64,000 nucleotides of DNA, taken from Sinorhizobium chiapasense. Its GTDB lineage: Bacteria; Pseudomonadota; Alphaproteobacteria; Rhizobiales; Rhizobiaceae. The position numbers were made by a program, and so were the translations under genes. Of the stretch, positions 45,046 to 53,881 are shown piece by piece. Position 1 is the first letter of the stretch; every line of letters starts with the position of its first letter. Under the pieces are notes generated by a model. It saw nothing but the letters and a program-made list of their open reading frames with translations, did not search any database and had not been told where the DNA came from. The DNA is taken from positions 744,001 through 808,000 of the forward strand of contig NZ_CP133148.1 of assembly GCF_036488675.1 (NCBI RefSeq), given 5' to 3'.

Positions 45046-45960
45046 ATGGGCCGGCGAACAACGAAACTGCTGTCTGGTCTGGTCGTGCTGGCTCTTGCCG
45101 GAGCCGGCGGTTCTTGGTGGCTGACGAAACCTGCGCCATGGGACCAAGCCCATTGGGAGGGACTTGGCGAACCGGACCTCGCCAATGGCGAACAGATTTT
45201 CTGGGCCGGCGGCTGCGTCAGCTGCCACGCTGCGCCGGGGGCAAAAGATGACGCGCGACTCGTGCTTTCAGGCGGCCGGGCACTGAAAAGTGCCTTCGGT
45301 ACCTTCCATGTTCCGAACATCTCACCCGATGAAAGCGCCGGCATCGGCGACTGGACGCTCGCCGAGTTCGGCAACGCCATGACGCGCGGTGTCGGGCAAA
45401 ATGGCGAGCACCTTTATCCATCTTTCCCGTACGGTTCCTACACGCGCATGACCGCGAAGGATATCAATGACCTCTGGGGATATCTGCAGACGCTGCCGAA
45501 GAGCGCCAATGTGGCGCCGCCGCACGACTTGCCGTTTCCCTACAATATCCGCCTGGCGCTGGGCGGCTGGAAGCTCTTGTTCTTCACCGACGAGCCGCGT
45601 GTCGAGGTGAATACAGCGGATGCCAAGCTCGCCCGCGGGCAGTATCTGGTGGAAGGTCCCGGCCATTGCGGCGAGTGTCACACGCCGCGCAATGCGCTCG
45701 GCGGATTTGAGCCTGGCAGGTGGCTGGCCGGCGCGCCGAACCCCGAAGGCGAAGGGCGCATCCCCGACATTACGCCGGGCTCGAGAAGCGTCGGCAGTTG
45801 GAGCGCATCCGACATCGCCTCCTATCTGGAGACCGGTTTCACGCCGGATTTTGATTCCGTTGGCGGTTCGATGGTCGAGGTCCAGAAAAACTTGGCGAGG
45901 CTTTCGCCCTCTGACCGCGAGGCGATCGCCGCCTACCTGAAGGCGCTCCCGCCGCTTTGA
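45046..45960 (+). CDS. Di-heme cytochrome c (dehydrogenase-associated type)
   Basis: 304 residues from ATG 45046 (GAGGGGAGG upstream). The N-terminal hydrophobic segment (LLSGLVVLALAGAGGSWWLT) is a signal or anchor. Two heme motifs are CVSCH (57-61) and CGECH (208-212), in the two-domain layout used by cytochrome subunits of alcohol, aldehyde and gluconate dehydrogenases. GGRALKSAFGTFHVPNISPD and LPPGQ-like segments fit that type. No dehydrogenase subunit is adjacent; PQQ glucose dehydrogenase lies 3.6 kb away and is not obviously linked. Confidence 0.9.
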   Translation: MGRRTTKLLSGLVVLALAGAGGSWWLTKPAPWDQAHWEGLGEPDLANGEQIFWAGGCVSCHAAPGAKDDARLVLSGGRALKSAFGTFHVPNISPDESAGIGDWTLAEFGNAMTRGVGQNGEHLYPSFPYGSYTRMTAKDINDLWGYLQTLPKSANVAPPHDLPFPYNIRLALGGWKLLFFTDEPRVEVNTADAKLARGQYLVEGPGHCGECHTPRNALGGFEPGRWLAGAPNPEGEGRIPDITPGSRSVGSWSASDIASYLETGFTPDFDSVGGSMVEVQKNLARLSPSDREAIAAYLKALPPL

Positions 45961-45969
45961 AGGAATCAC

Positions 45970-46029
45970 GCAGTGATTCAAAGTGCTACGGCGACCCTTG
46001 TGCATCTCAAAAGACGCGCGGCGCTGCAA
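45970..46029 (+). repeat. Dispersed repeat R1, partial copy
   Basis: Right-hand two thirds of R1: GCAGTGATTCAAAGTGCTACGGCG..., ending GACGCGCGGCGCTGCAAG. The left TTAAATCG hairpin and the ribosome-site segment are missing. It lies between the di-heme cytochrome gene and the convergent PfpI gene. Confidence 0.8.
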
Positions 46030-46035
46030 GTTGCA

Positions 46036-46617
46036 CTATCGTGCAGCGTGAACGGCCGCGTGCTCCTTGGCGTAGAGCGCAAGATAGTCGTCAAGCGCTG
46101 CGGAACCGAGACCGAGTGCGTGGAAAATCTCGGCCGTAAAGCTGACCGGGGCCGTGCCCGCAGCCGTCACCAGCCGGCCGCTGCGAAGGGCCTGCGGTTG
46201 GTCGCGGTAGCGTCGTTGACCGTGATAGCCGGCAACCGCTGAGAGACTTTCGAGCGAGTTGCCCGTGTGGTCCGCCTCGTTGAGTATGCCGCTGGCGGCA
46301 AGCCCGAGCGTCGCCCCGCAAATCCCTGCGACGACACGGCCCTTCCCATGGAAGGCATGGATCATCGCAGTGAGATTGGGTGCCGCGGCTGTTTCCCAGG
46401 CTGAGCCGCCGCAGAGCACAAGGGCGTCGAACTCCGCCGGCGCCAGCGTTTTCGTCGGCAGGTGCGGCGTGATGTGAAGACCGCCCATCGACGTGACAAC
46501 GGTGCCGCCGGGCGTGGCGATCAGCACGTCGAGCCCGAGCTCGGTGCGCGCCGTGGCCATCAGCAGCGCGCATTCCCAGTCGGCAAAACCTTCCGTCAGA
46601 ACGATTGCGAGGCGCAT
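46036..46617 (-). CDS. DJ-1/PfpI family protein
   Basis: 193 residues. The fold start is MRLAIVLTEGFADWECALLMATARTELG; the nucleophile-elbow Cys is in VAGICGATLGLAASG, with ALVLCGG before it. Members range from glyoxalase III and protein or nucleotide deglycase activities to chaperones. The motif AGICG is close to the YdeA/ThiJ-like subgroup used by rhizobia. It overlaps no neighbour and follows the GNAT gene by 12 nt, likely one operon. Confidence 0.88.
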   Translation of the reverse strand: MRLAIVLTEGFADWECALLMATARTELGLDVLIATPGGTVVTSMGGLHITPHLPTKTLAPAEFDALVLCGGSAWETAAAPNLTAMIHAFHGKGRVVAGICGATLGLAASGILNEADHTGNSLESLSAVAGYHGQRRYRDQPQALRSGRLVTAAGTAPVSFTAEIFHALGLGSAALDDYLALYAKEHAAVHAAR

Positions 46618-46629
46618 GTGCCCTCCCGT

Positions 46630-47133
46630 TCACCCAAGTTTCTGCATATAGCGCATGCCGGTGACAGGTCGAGGTACGAAGCGTTCGGATTCATAGAAGC
46701 GATGCGCCTGGAAATTGCCGGTGGCGGCGCTGACGGAAAGATAGTCGCAGCCGGCCATGCGCGCCTGTTCGCGCGCCTTGGCAACGAGGTGGCGGCCGAT
46801 GCCGGTCCCACGATGACCGGGACGAACGAAAAGGTGATGCAGTTCCATGCCGCGCAAGCCTTCGGCTGCGCGATAGGTCGGCACAAGGATGGCGTAGCCG
46901 ATCAACTGGTTGCCGGCTTCGGCGACAAGCGCGGTGATCCAGGGGGTGCGGCTGAAGAGGTCGCGTTCAAGCCGTTCCGCCGTGAGCGGCGCGGCGTCGC
47001 CGTGAAGCGCCGCAAGTTCGACGATCATCTCGTGCAACTCGGGAAGATCGCGCGGTTTGGCGCAGCGGATCGTCACCATCAGTGGACGTGCCGATGGCAC
47101 GGGATGAAGGGAAGGGGTGGCGGTCTGCAACAT
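46630..47133 (-). CDS. GNAT-family N-acetyltransferase
   Basis: 167 residues from ATG 47133, chosen for AGGAG six bases upstream; the internal ATG at 47079 has none. The acetyl-CoA site is HHLFVRPGHRGTGIGRHLVAKAREQARMAGC, with the Arg/Gln-x-x-Gly-x-Gly/Ala pattern (RGTGIG). Substrate unknown. The 12-bp inverted repeat in its leader (47153-47197) is part of the terminator for the upstream merR-type gene. Confidence 0.88.
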   Translation of the reverse strand: MLQTATPSLHPVPSARPLMVTIRCAKPRDLPELHEMIVELAALHGDAAPLTAERLERDLFSRTPWITALVAEAGNQLIGYAILVPTYRAAEGLRGMELHHLFVRPGHRGTGIGRHLVAKAREQARMAGCDYLSVSAATGNFQAHRFYESERFVPRPVTGMRYMQKLG

Positions 47134-47171
47134 TCTCGGCTCCTATGGTTCTGCCGCCATCAGGTGCCGTG

Positions 47172-47197
47172 AAAAACAAAAGCCGCCTGATGGCGGC
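47172..47197 (-). terminator. Rho-independent terminator after the MerR gene
   Basis: On the minus strand, GCCGCC-ATCA-GGCGGC followed by TTTTGTTTTT. The left side also has a longer perfect partner, CCTGATGGCGGC/GCCGCCATCAGG (47153-47164 with 47186-47197), which would instead hold the leader of the GNAT gene in a stem. Confidence 0.7.
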
Positions 47198-47343
47198 CTT
47201 GTTGAATATGATCAGCAGGCCGCTCCTATCGGAACAGCCAAAAATACACGCGGGAAATGGGTGCGTTCTTGATCATGCGCGTAGATTCGCCATTTCCGCG
47301 ATTTTGTCAACGGGGATTCTCGCGGGGCTTGGGCCGGCGTCTC

Positions 47344-47757
47344 TCAATGCTCGCTCTCACACATCGAATGGTCGGCAAGCGCCCGGATGACGTAGCAGTC
47401 GCCGATCGTATGGTCGCCATGGCAGGCGACGATGCGTTGCAGTTCGCTTTCCAGCTTTCGCAGCCTGGCGATTTTTTCCCGTACCGAGGCGAGGTGCTCA
47501 GTGGCGATGCGGTCAGCCTCGCCGCAGGGGCGCTCCGGATGCTCGCTGAGCGCCAGAAGATCGCGGATCGCCTCGATCGAGAGTCCCAGGTCACGTGCGT
47601 GGCGGATGAAGGCCAGGCGCTCGAGTTCGCGTTTTTCATAGCGCCGCTGATTGCCTTCCGAGCGTTCGGGCGCCTCGATCAATCCCATCTGCTCGTAATA
47701 GCGAATGGTCGGGATCTTGACGCCGGTGCGGCGGGAGAGGTCACCGATCGAATACAT
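47344..47757 (-). CDS. MerR-family metal-type regulator
   Basis: 137 residues. The MerR HTH is MYSIGDLSRRTGVKIPTIRYYEQMGLIEAPERSEGNQRRYEKRELERLAFIRHARDLG, followed by a dimerisation helix. The C-terminus has three Cys (ACHGDHTIGDC...HSMC), like the Zn(II)- or Pb/Hg-responsive branch (ZntR) rather than CueR, which has a CxCx pair. No metal efflux or P-type ATPase gene is adjacent, so its target is elsewhere or it is an orphan. The nearest divergent gene is the beta-lactamase. Confidence 0.88.
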   Translation of the reverse strand: MYSIGDLSRRTGVKIPTIRYYEQMGLIEAPERSEGNQRRYEKRELERLAFIRHARDLGLSIEAIRDLLALSEHPERPCGEADRIATEHLASVREKIARLRKLESELQRIVACHGDHTIGDCYVIRALADHSMCESEH

Positions 47758-47866
47758 GCTGTCGCCCCGTATCTATAGTCGCTGGAGCATTTACATAGGG
47801 CGGGGCAAGGCGGCCATCAATAGTGCGTGGAGGCCGCAGAAGACCTCGCCCCCGCCATATTTCCCG

Positions 47867-47961
47867 CCTACAGCGCCGCGCGTCTTGTCGGACGCGCAAA
47901 GGTCGCTGTAGCACTTTGAATTGCTGCATGTCTTTGTCCTTAAATTGAGGTCGATTTAAGG
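47867..47961 (-). repeat. Dispersed palindromic repeat R1, copy 3
   Basis: Minus-strand copy with all parts: left hairpin CCTTAAATCG...CAATTTAAGG, TTTAAGGA as ribosome-like site, ATGCAGCAATTCAAAGTGC and end GACGCGCGGCGCTGTAG. Here the mini-ORF has no stop at the usual place and reads on through the repeat towards the MerR gene in another frame. Confidence 0.88.
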
Positions 47962-48091
47962 AGACATGCAGTAGCGATTTGCTTCGCAATGGCCGCTCGT
48001 GGCGGCCGCGTCGGTCGGAAATAAACATTCACTATCAATAATTTAGTGGTGTGTGTGGCGAAGGCCTGCGCGCCCAGGACGGAGGAAGAAC

Positions 48092-48982
48092 GTGCCTTTG
48101 ATCATCAATCGCCGCACCATGCTTATCGGCTCTGCGATGCTCTATCCGGCACTCGTTCTGCCCGGCACGGCGCGCGCCGTTACCGAGGCGAACAACGATG
48201 TCTCGAAGCAGCTTGGCGAACTCGAAAAACGCACCGGCGGTCGCCTCGGCGTCGCAGTGCTCGACACGGAAACGAACATCTCCTTCGGCCACCGGGAAAA
48301 CGAGCGCTTTGCCATGTGCTCGACCTTCAAGGCGTTGGCCGCGGCCTGCGTGCTGGCCCGTGTGGACCGGGGGGAGGAAAAGCTCGACCGGCGCATCAAA
48401 TTCGGGAAGGGCGCGCTGGTTCCCTATTCGCCGGCGACCGAGAAACATGCGGGAGGCGACGGCATGACGGTCGCAGAGCTCTGTGAGGCGGCGGTGACGA
48501 TCAGCGATAACGCTGCGGGCAACCTGCTGCTCGAAAGTTTCGGCGGGCCGGAAGGATTGACGACCTGGTTGCGGTCGATCGACGATCAGACGACGCGCCT
48601 TGACCGCACCGAGCCCGGGCTTAACGAGGCAAGGCCAGGGGACCCGCGTGACACGACGACGCCTGCCGCCATGCTGGAAACGCTCGGCAACCTGACGCTC
48701 GGACCGGTTCTGTCGGAGAGTTCCCGCATGCGGTTCATCGACTGGATCGTCGCCAACAGGACCGGCGACGCGCGCCTTCGGGCCGGCATGCCGAAGGATT
48801 GGCGAATCGGGGACAAGACCGGGACGAGCACGACAGGCGCGGCGTCCGATATTGCCGTTGTTTGGCCGAAGGATCGCGGGCCGATACTGATCACGGTCTA
48901 CATCGCCGAGGCCAAGGCGCCCGTGAAGGAACTGAATCCCGTCTTCGCCGAGGTCGGAAAGATTGTTGCAGCGATGGTTTGA
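48092..48982 (+). CDS. Class A beta-lactamase
   Basis: 296 residues from GTG 48092 (GGAGGAAGA upstream); other starts upstream lack a site. A Tat-like signal (NRRTMLIGSAMLYPALVLPGTARA) suggests export as a folded protein. Active-site motifs: Ser77-x-x-Lys80 (STFK; preceded by Cys76), SDN 138-140, Glu174 in EPGLN, and KTG 242-244 (DKTGTSTTGAASD). It hydrolyses beta-lactams in the periplasm; the exact range cannot be read from sequence. Chromosomal class A enzymes of this kind are natural to Sinorhizobium, not signs of transfer. Confidence 0.93.
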   Translation: MPLIINRRTMLIGSAMLYPALVLPGTARAVTEANNDVSKQLGELEKRTGGRLGVAVLDTETNISFGHRENERFAMCSTFKALAAACVLARVDRGEEKLDRRIKFGKGALVPYSPATEKHAGGDGMTVAELCEAAVTISDNAAGNLLLESFGGPEGLTTWLRSIDDQTTRLDRTEPGLNEARPGDPRDTTTPAAMLETLGNLTLGPVLSESSRMRFIDWIVANRTGDARLRAGMPKDWRIGDKTGTSTTGAASDIAVVWPKDRGPILITVYIAEAKAPVKELNPVFAEVGKIVAAMV

Positions 48983-48996
48983 TCGTGCCGACGGCA

Positions 48997-49458
48997 TCAG
49001 GCATCGGCAGCGTTTTCTGCGATGTCCGATGCCGTCTCGCTGGCCTGTTGCTCGATGCCGAGGCTTTCGGCGACTGCCTTGCGGATTTCCTCCTCGATTG
49101 CTTCGCGATCCTCGGCCGGCATGGCTTCGAGGCTTTCCTCCGTCAGCCCATGTGCTTCGAGATACTGAGCCCGGATTTTTTCGGCAAACGACATCTTCGA
49201 CCATTCAAGGAACTCGTCGGCAACCGTCGAGCCGGATGATGACAGATCACCGGTGATCGAGGAGGCCGCCGTTTCGCCCTGGGCGAGCGACAGCCAGAGC
49301 GCGCCTGAAAGCGAGGCAGAGGGTGACGCGGGTGCAATGGTGGGCGGAGAACGACGCTGCGTCTGCTCGCCGCCGGTTTCTTCGAGCGGGGCAAGATTGC
49401 TTGCGGCGGAGCGGCGCTGCAAAAGGTAGTAGCTGGAAAGGTTGCTGTCGATTTTCAT
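48997..49458 (-). CDS. Hypothetical protein
   Basis: 153 residues from ATG 49458, which has GGGGATTCCC but a weak site upstream. The N-terminal half is low in structure and rich in Ser, Pro and Ala. The C-terminal half is an acidic helical stretch (DEFLEWSKMSFAEKIRAQYLEAHGLTEESLEAMPAEDREAIEEEIRKAVAESLGI). No signal peptide. Similar proteins occur in Rhizobiales, but the function is unknown. Convergent with the beta-lactamase gene (14-nt gap). Confidence 0.7.
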   Translation of the reverse strand: MKIDSNLSSYYLLQRRSAASNLAPLEETGGEQTQRRSPPTIAPASPSASLSGALWLSLAQGETAASSITGDLSSSGSTVADEFLEWSKMSFAEKIRAQYLEAHGLTEESLEAMPAEDREAIEEEIRKAVAESLGIEQQASETASDIAENAADA

Positions 49459-49540
49459 GGGAATCCCCGGATGTGAAGCCCGGGGGGAGCTTGTCTATCA
49501 CGGCTTGCGCGAGCCTTTCCGACGCAACTGTTTGGCGAAT

Positions 49541-51877
49541 TCAGGGCAGGGTGTAAGCGATAACGTAGTCGCCCGGCTTGGTACCGACCGAACCGTGGCC
49601 GCCAGCAACCATCAGCACATATTGCTTGTCGCCGACGGCGTAGGTCATCGGCGTCGACTGCCCGCCTGCGGGCAGTCGCGCCTCCCAGAGCTGACTGCCG
49701 GTGGTAAGGTCGTAGGCTCTCAAATAGTTGTCGACAGCGGCACCCAGGAAGGCGACGCCGCCCTTGGTGATCATCGGTCCGCCGATGCCCGGCACGCCGA
49801 CTTTGAAGGGCAGCGGCAGCGGCGTCATGTCGTAGACGGTGCCGTTCTTGTGCTTGTAGGCGATCTTGCCCGTCCTGAGGTCGGCGCCCGCGACATAGCC
49901 CCAGGGAGGGGCCTGGCAGGGGATCTGCAGCGGACCGAGGAACGGTCCCATGAAGACGCCGTAGGGCGCGCCTTCATTGCGGTTGAGGCCCTGCTCGCTG
50001 CCTGTTTCGCCCGCCTGCTTCGGCGGGATCTGGTCGCGCGGAACGAGCCGGGATGTGAAGGCGAGATAGGTCGGCATGCCGAACATCACCTGCCGTTCCG
50101 GGTCGACCGCCACCGAGCCCCAGTTGAATGTGCCGAAATTACCCGGATAGACCAGCGTTCCTTCGAACGAAGGCGGCGTATAGCGGCCCTCGTATTTGAG
50201 CGACCTGAAGGCTATGCGGCAGGCGAACTGGTCGAACATCGAGATGCCCCACATGTCCCTCTCTTGCAGTGGCGGCGGCATGAAGGTGAGGCCGGAGACC
50301 GGTTGGGTTGGCGCTGAAATATCTTCGGGGATAGCGCCGCCGGGTGCGGCGACTTCCTCGACCGGAATGATCGGCTTGCCGCTCCGCCGGTCGAGCACAT
50401 AGAGGTCACCCTGCTTGGTCGGCCCGACGAGCGCCGGCACGACCGTTCCATCTTCCTTGGCGATGTCGATGAGCGACGGTTGCGCCGGCACGTCCATGTC
50501 CCAGAGGTCGTGGTGCACCGTCTGGCGCACCCAGCGCGGCGCGCCGGTATTGATGTCGAGCGCGACGATCGAGGAGGAATATTTCTCCACGTGCTCGCTT
50601 CGGCCCATGCCGAGCTGGTCCGGCACCTGGTTGCCGAGCGGCACATAGATCAGGCCGAGACCTTCGTCGACCGAGGAAACCGACCAGCTGTTCGGCGAAT
50701 TCGTCGTGTAGAACTGACCGGCCGGCAATGGAGCTGTCTGGTCGGGGTTACCGCTGTCCCAGTTCCACAGCAGCGTGCCGCTGTTGATGTCGAAGGCACG
50801 GATGACGCCGGATTGTTCCTGGGTCGAATAGTTGTCGTTGACGGCACCGCCGACGATGATCTTGCCGGCGACCGCGACGGGCGGCGACGTCGAGTAGTAA
50901 TAGCCAGCCGGGTTGTACCTCATCCCCTGTTCCAGATGCAGGACGCCATTGTCGGCAAAGCGCGTGCAGACCTCGCCGTTCGCGGCGTCGAGCGCGATCA
51001 GGCGCGCATCGGACGTCGGCAGGTAGACGCGTTCGGCGCAGGCGCTTCCAGGGCTTGCGGCGGGATCGGCCCAATAGGTGACGCCGCGGCAGGTCTGGTG
51101 CTGGCGGTCGGGGTTCATGCCGGAGTTGGAATCGTATTTCCATTTTTCCTGGCCGTTCGCGGCGTCAAGTGCGATCACCCAGCTGTGCGGCGTGCAGAGA
51201 TAGAGCGTGTCCTTCACCTTGAGCGGCGTCACCTGATAGGTGGTCTCGCCGATATCGTCTGGCCGCTTCACGTCGCCCGTCTGGTATTGCCAGGCGACCC
51301 TGAGATTCGCGACGTTTTCCGCATTGATCTGGTCGAGCGGCGAATAGCGTTGCCCGAAGAGTGTACGGCCGTATTGGTGCCACTCGCCGGGCGGCACATT
51401 GCCGCCAAGATTGGCCTTGGCAACGATCGCGCCGCTCTGCAGGTCGCCAGGGATATCGTGCGGGTCCTGCGTCATCGCGAATACGGCGACGCCGATCGAA
51501 ACGAGGCTGGCGACGGCAAGCGGCCATGCCGCGGCGCTGTAGTGCTCGCCGGAGGGGCTGGCGAAGCCGAGCGGGCGGCGGATCCAGGGAGTGAGCAGCC
51601 AGAGCCCAAGGAGGATGATGACACCGCCGCGAGGGCCGAGCTGCCACCAGTCGAAGCCGACCTCCCAGATCGCCCAGGCGAGCGAGCCGACCACGACGAG
51701 CGCATAGACCCAAAGCGCTGCAGCGCGCCGGCCGAAAAGCAGGAGCGCTGTCAGCAGAAAACCGAACCCCGCGATCAGGTAATAGGGACTGCCGTCCAGC
51801 ATCAGGAGCTTGATTCCCCCCGCTCCGAGCGCAAGACCGATCAGGGTGAAGAGAATGGCCGTCAGCACGATGAGCAT
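49541..51877 (-). CDS. gcd: Membrane-bound PQQ glucose dehydrogenase Gcd
   Basis: 778 residues. Five N-terminal hydrophobic helices (residues 1-145) anchor it; the rest is the periplasmic eight-bladed PQQ propeller with Trp-docking repeats (LYLCTPHSWVIALDAANGQEKW, LIALDAANGEVCTRF). The active-site segments are HDLWDMDVPAQPSLIDI and GPTKQGDLYVLDRRSGKPI, where the Asp and Lys of the E. coli enzyme lie. It oxidises glucose to gluconolactone and feeds electrons to quinone. Close to the E. coli length (796). PQQ synthesis genes are not in the window. Single gene. Confidence 0.95.
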   Translation of the reverse strand: MLIVLTAILFTLIGLALGAGGIKLLMLDGSPYYLIAGFGFLLTALLLFGRRAAALWVYALVVVGSLAWAIWEVGFDWWQLGPRGGVIILLGLWLLTPWIRRPLGFASPSGEHYSAAAWPLAVASLVSIGVAVFAMTQDPHDIPGDLQSGAIVAKANLGGNVPPGEWHQYGRTLFGQRYSPLDQINAENVANLRVAWQYQTGDVKRPDDIGETTYQVTPLKVKDTLYLCTPHSWVIALDAANGQEKWKYDSNSGMNPDRQHQTCRGVTYWADPAASPGSACAERVYLPTSDARLIALDAANGEVCTRFADNGVLHLEQGMRYNPAGYYYSTSPPVAVAGKIIVGGAVNDNYSTQEQSGVIRAFDINSGTLLWNWDSGNPDQTAPLPAGQFYTTNSPNSWSVSSVDEGLGLIYVPLGNQVPDQLGMGRSEHVEKYSSSIVALDINTGAPRWVRQTVHHDLWDMDVPAQPSLIDIAKEDGTVVPALVGPTKQGDLYVLDRRSGKPIIPVEEVAAPGGAIPEDISAPTQPVSGLTFMPPPLQERDMWGISMFDQFACRIAFRSLKYEGRYTPPSFEGTLVYPGNFGTFNWGSVAVDPERQVMFGMPTYLAFTSRLVPRDQIPPKQAGETGSEQGLNRNEGAPYGVFMGPFLGPLQIPCQAPPWGYVAGADLRTGKIAYKHKNGTVYDMTPLPLPFKVGVPGIGGPMITKGGVAFLGAAVDNYLRAYDLTTGSQLWEARLPAGGQSTPMTYAVGDKQYVLMVAGGHGSVGTKPGDYVIAYTLP

Positions 51878-52122
51878 GAGTTCACCCCCGAATTGAAGTA
51901 CCGTGCCGAGCGGTACGGCCGAACCCTGCGGACAGGCGCGGCCTGGCCCCGGGAAACGGCGTCCCCGTTTCCGGCGCCTGCCGCGTCAACCGCCATCGGA
52001 CGACGCCATCTGAGAAGCTAACGCATGGAGCGTGCCTTTCAATGGTAGCACTCTGTGGGGTTGCAAAAATACGGTCGCAAAGAGTAGCGAATGTGCGACC
52101 GGCCGCGGCACCACGCTGTCGC

Positions 52123-53631
52123 TCAGGTACCGCAGAAGGTCTGCAGCACTTCTTCGCCAGGCTCGGGCGGGGCAGCGTAGGCCGCGTGCTCGGGCCGGTC
52201 TTCATAAGGCCTGGACGTGACGTCGAGCAGCGCTTCGAACAGCGAGAAATCCGCGTCGCGAGTCGCTGCCTCGATGGCCTGTTCCACCCGATGGTTGCGC
52301 GGAATGAAGGCCGGGCTGACGGATCGCATCGCCGCGGCGCGTGCGCCGGCATCGAGCGCTTCGCGGGCCAGGCGCCTGCGCCAGTCACGAAGCCAGGGCG
52401 AAACTGCGCCGGGCTTTTCGAAAAGCTCGACGAGGGCCGGGTCGGCGCCCTCGTCGTCAGCCGATGCCGCGAGGCGCCGGAAGACAAGGGTGAAGTCAGC
52501 GTTGCCCTCATGCATCAGGGTGAGCAGCGATTGGATCAGATCGAGATCGCCGTCCTCTTCGGTCGAAAGCCCAATCTTGCGGCGCATGCCGTCGAGCCAA
52601 TGCTTCTGGAAGATCGATCCGTATTCGGTGAGCGCGTCGTTCGCGAGGTTGACCGCCGTATCGGCGACCGGGTCGAACAGCGGCACCAGCGTTTCAGCGA
52701 GACGCGCAAGGTTCCACTGGCCAATGGCCGGCTGGTTGGCATAGGCATAGCGACCAAACTGGTCGATCGAGCTGAACACCTTCTTCGGGTCATAGGCGTC
52801 CATGAAGGCGCAAGGGCCGAAATCGATCGTCTCGCCGGAGATTGCCATGTTGTCGGTGTTCATCACCCCGTGGATGAAGCCGATGTGGAGCCAGCGGGCA
52901 ATCAGCGCCGCCTGCCGCGCGGCGACCGCCTTGAACAGCGAAAAATAGGCTTGTTCGCTATCCTTCAACTCCGGGTAATGCCGTTCGATCGCGTAGTCGG
53001 CCAGGGCCTTGACCGACTCCATGTCGCCGCGGGCGGCAAAGAATTGAAACGTACCGACCCGGATATGGCTTGAGGCGACGCGGGTGAAGACCGCACCGGG
53101 CAGGATCTGCTCGCGATAGACCGGCTGGCCGGTGACGGTTGCAGCGAGCGCGCGGGTCGTCGGCACGCCGAGCGCATGCATCGCTTCGCTGATGATGTAT
53201 TCCCGCAGCACCGGTCCGAGCGCCGCCCGTCCATCGCCGCGGCGGGAATAGGGTGTCTGGCCGGATCCTTTGAGCTGGATGTCGCGTCTGTTTCCGTTCC
53301 GATCGACCACCTCGCCAAGCAGGATGGCGCGCCCGTCACCGAGCTGCGGGACGAAGGTGCCGAACTGGTGTCCCGCATAGGCCATGGCAATCGGCGTTGC
53401 GCCAGGGGGGACCTTGTTGCCTGAAAAGATCGCCGCGCCGTCGCGTTCGAGCGCTTCTCCATCGAGGCCAAGCTCTTCGGCGAGCTTTCGGTTGAACTTG
53501 ATCAGCCACGGCTCCGCAACCGGTGTCGGCTCGACATGAGCATAGAAGTTCGCCGGCAACCGCGCATAGCTGTTGTCGAAGGGAACGGGGGCCGTTCCGG
53601 AGGCCGATTGCGGGGGTATGTGGTTCATCAT
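52123..53631 (-). CDS. selO: Protein adenylyltransferase SelO (YdiU/UPF0061)
   Basis: 502 residues from ATG 53631 (a start at 53643 or 53685 is also open). A pseudokinase-fold enzyme that transfers AMP to target proteins in E. coli and mitochondria. [79 protein letters not shown] and [24 protein letters not shown] (the inverted Asn/Asp catalytic segment) are all present. It ends QTFCGT, with the conserved Cys where animal SelO has selenocysteine. Linked to redox and stress in known cases. Confidence 0.93.
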   Translation of the reverse strand: MMNHIPPQSASGTAPVPFDNSYARLPANFYAHVEPTPVAEPWLIKFNRKLAEELGLDGEALERDGAAIFSGNKVPPGATPIAMAYAGHQFGTFVPQLGDGRAILLGEVVDRNGNRRDIQLKGSGQTPYSRRGDGRAALGPVLREYIISEAMHALGVPTTRALAATVTGQPVYREQILPGAVFTRVASSHIRVGTFQFFAARGDMESVKALADYAIERHYPELKDSEQAYFSLFKAVAARQAALIARWLHIGFIHGVMNTDNMAISGETIDFGPCAFMDAYDPKKVFSSIDQFGRYAYANQPAIGQWNLARLAETLVPLFDPVADTAVNLANDALTEYGSIFQKHWLDGMRRKIGLSTEEDGDLDLIQSLLTLMHEGNADFTLVFRRLAASADDEGADPALVELFEKPGAVSPWLRDWRRRLAREALDAGARAAAMRSVSPAFIPRNHRVEQAIEAATRDADFSLFEALLDVTSRPYEDRPEHAAYAAPPEPGEEVLQTFCGT

Positions 53632-53689
53632 TCTCGGTCCCATTGCGTGTGCCGGGCGGTGCCGACGAACCGCGCTCTCCTGCATGGTT

Positions 53690-53784
53690 CCTTAAATCGG
53701 AATCGACTTAAGGACAAAATCATGCAGCACTTCAAAGCGCTACAGCGACCTTAGCGCGTCCGATTGGACGCGCGGCGCTGTAGG
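53690..53784 (+). repeat. Dispersed palindromic repeat R1, copy 4
   Basis: CCTTAAATCG...CGACTTAAGG hairpin, TTAAGGA, ATGCAGCACTTCAAAGCGCTACAGCG and GACGCGCGGCGCTGTAGG. The mini-ORF is MQHFKALQRP then TAG. It lies upstream of selO, on the opposite strand, in the 250-nt gap to the homocysteine methyltransferase gene. Confidence 0.88.
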
Positions 53785-53831
53785 AACAAGTCTACACGAG
53801 CGCTGATTGTTCCGCGAGGCCGAGACTTTAT

Positions 53832-53869
53832 CCGTCGCCCCTCCGGTGTATTGCCGGAGAGGCGACGGC
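53832..53869. terminator. Strong inverted repeat after homocysteine methyltransferase gene
   Basis: CCGTCGCC(C)CTCCGG and CCGGAGAGGCGACGG make a stem of about 14 pairs with loop TGTATTG. It begins 13 nt after the stop of the minus-strand gene at 53882. No T run follows, so it may stabilise the 3' end or work as a terminator in part. Confidence 0.6.
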
Positions 53870-53881
53870 TTTGCCTCCGCG

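Noticed and set aside
48092..48982. Beta-lactamase as an acquired resistance gene
   Set aside because: Base composition and context match the neighbours, and no mobile element is near. It reads as an intrinsic chromosomal gene.
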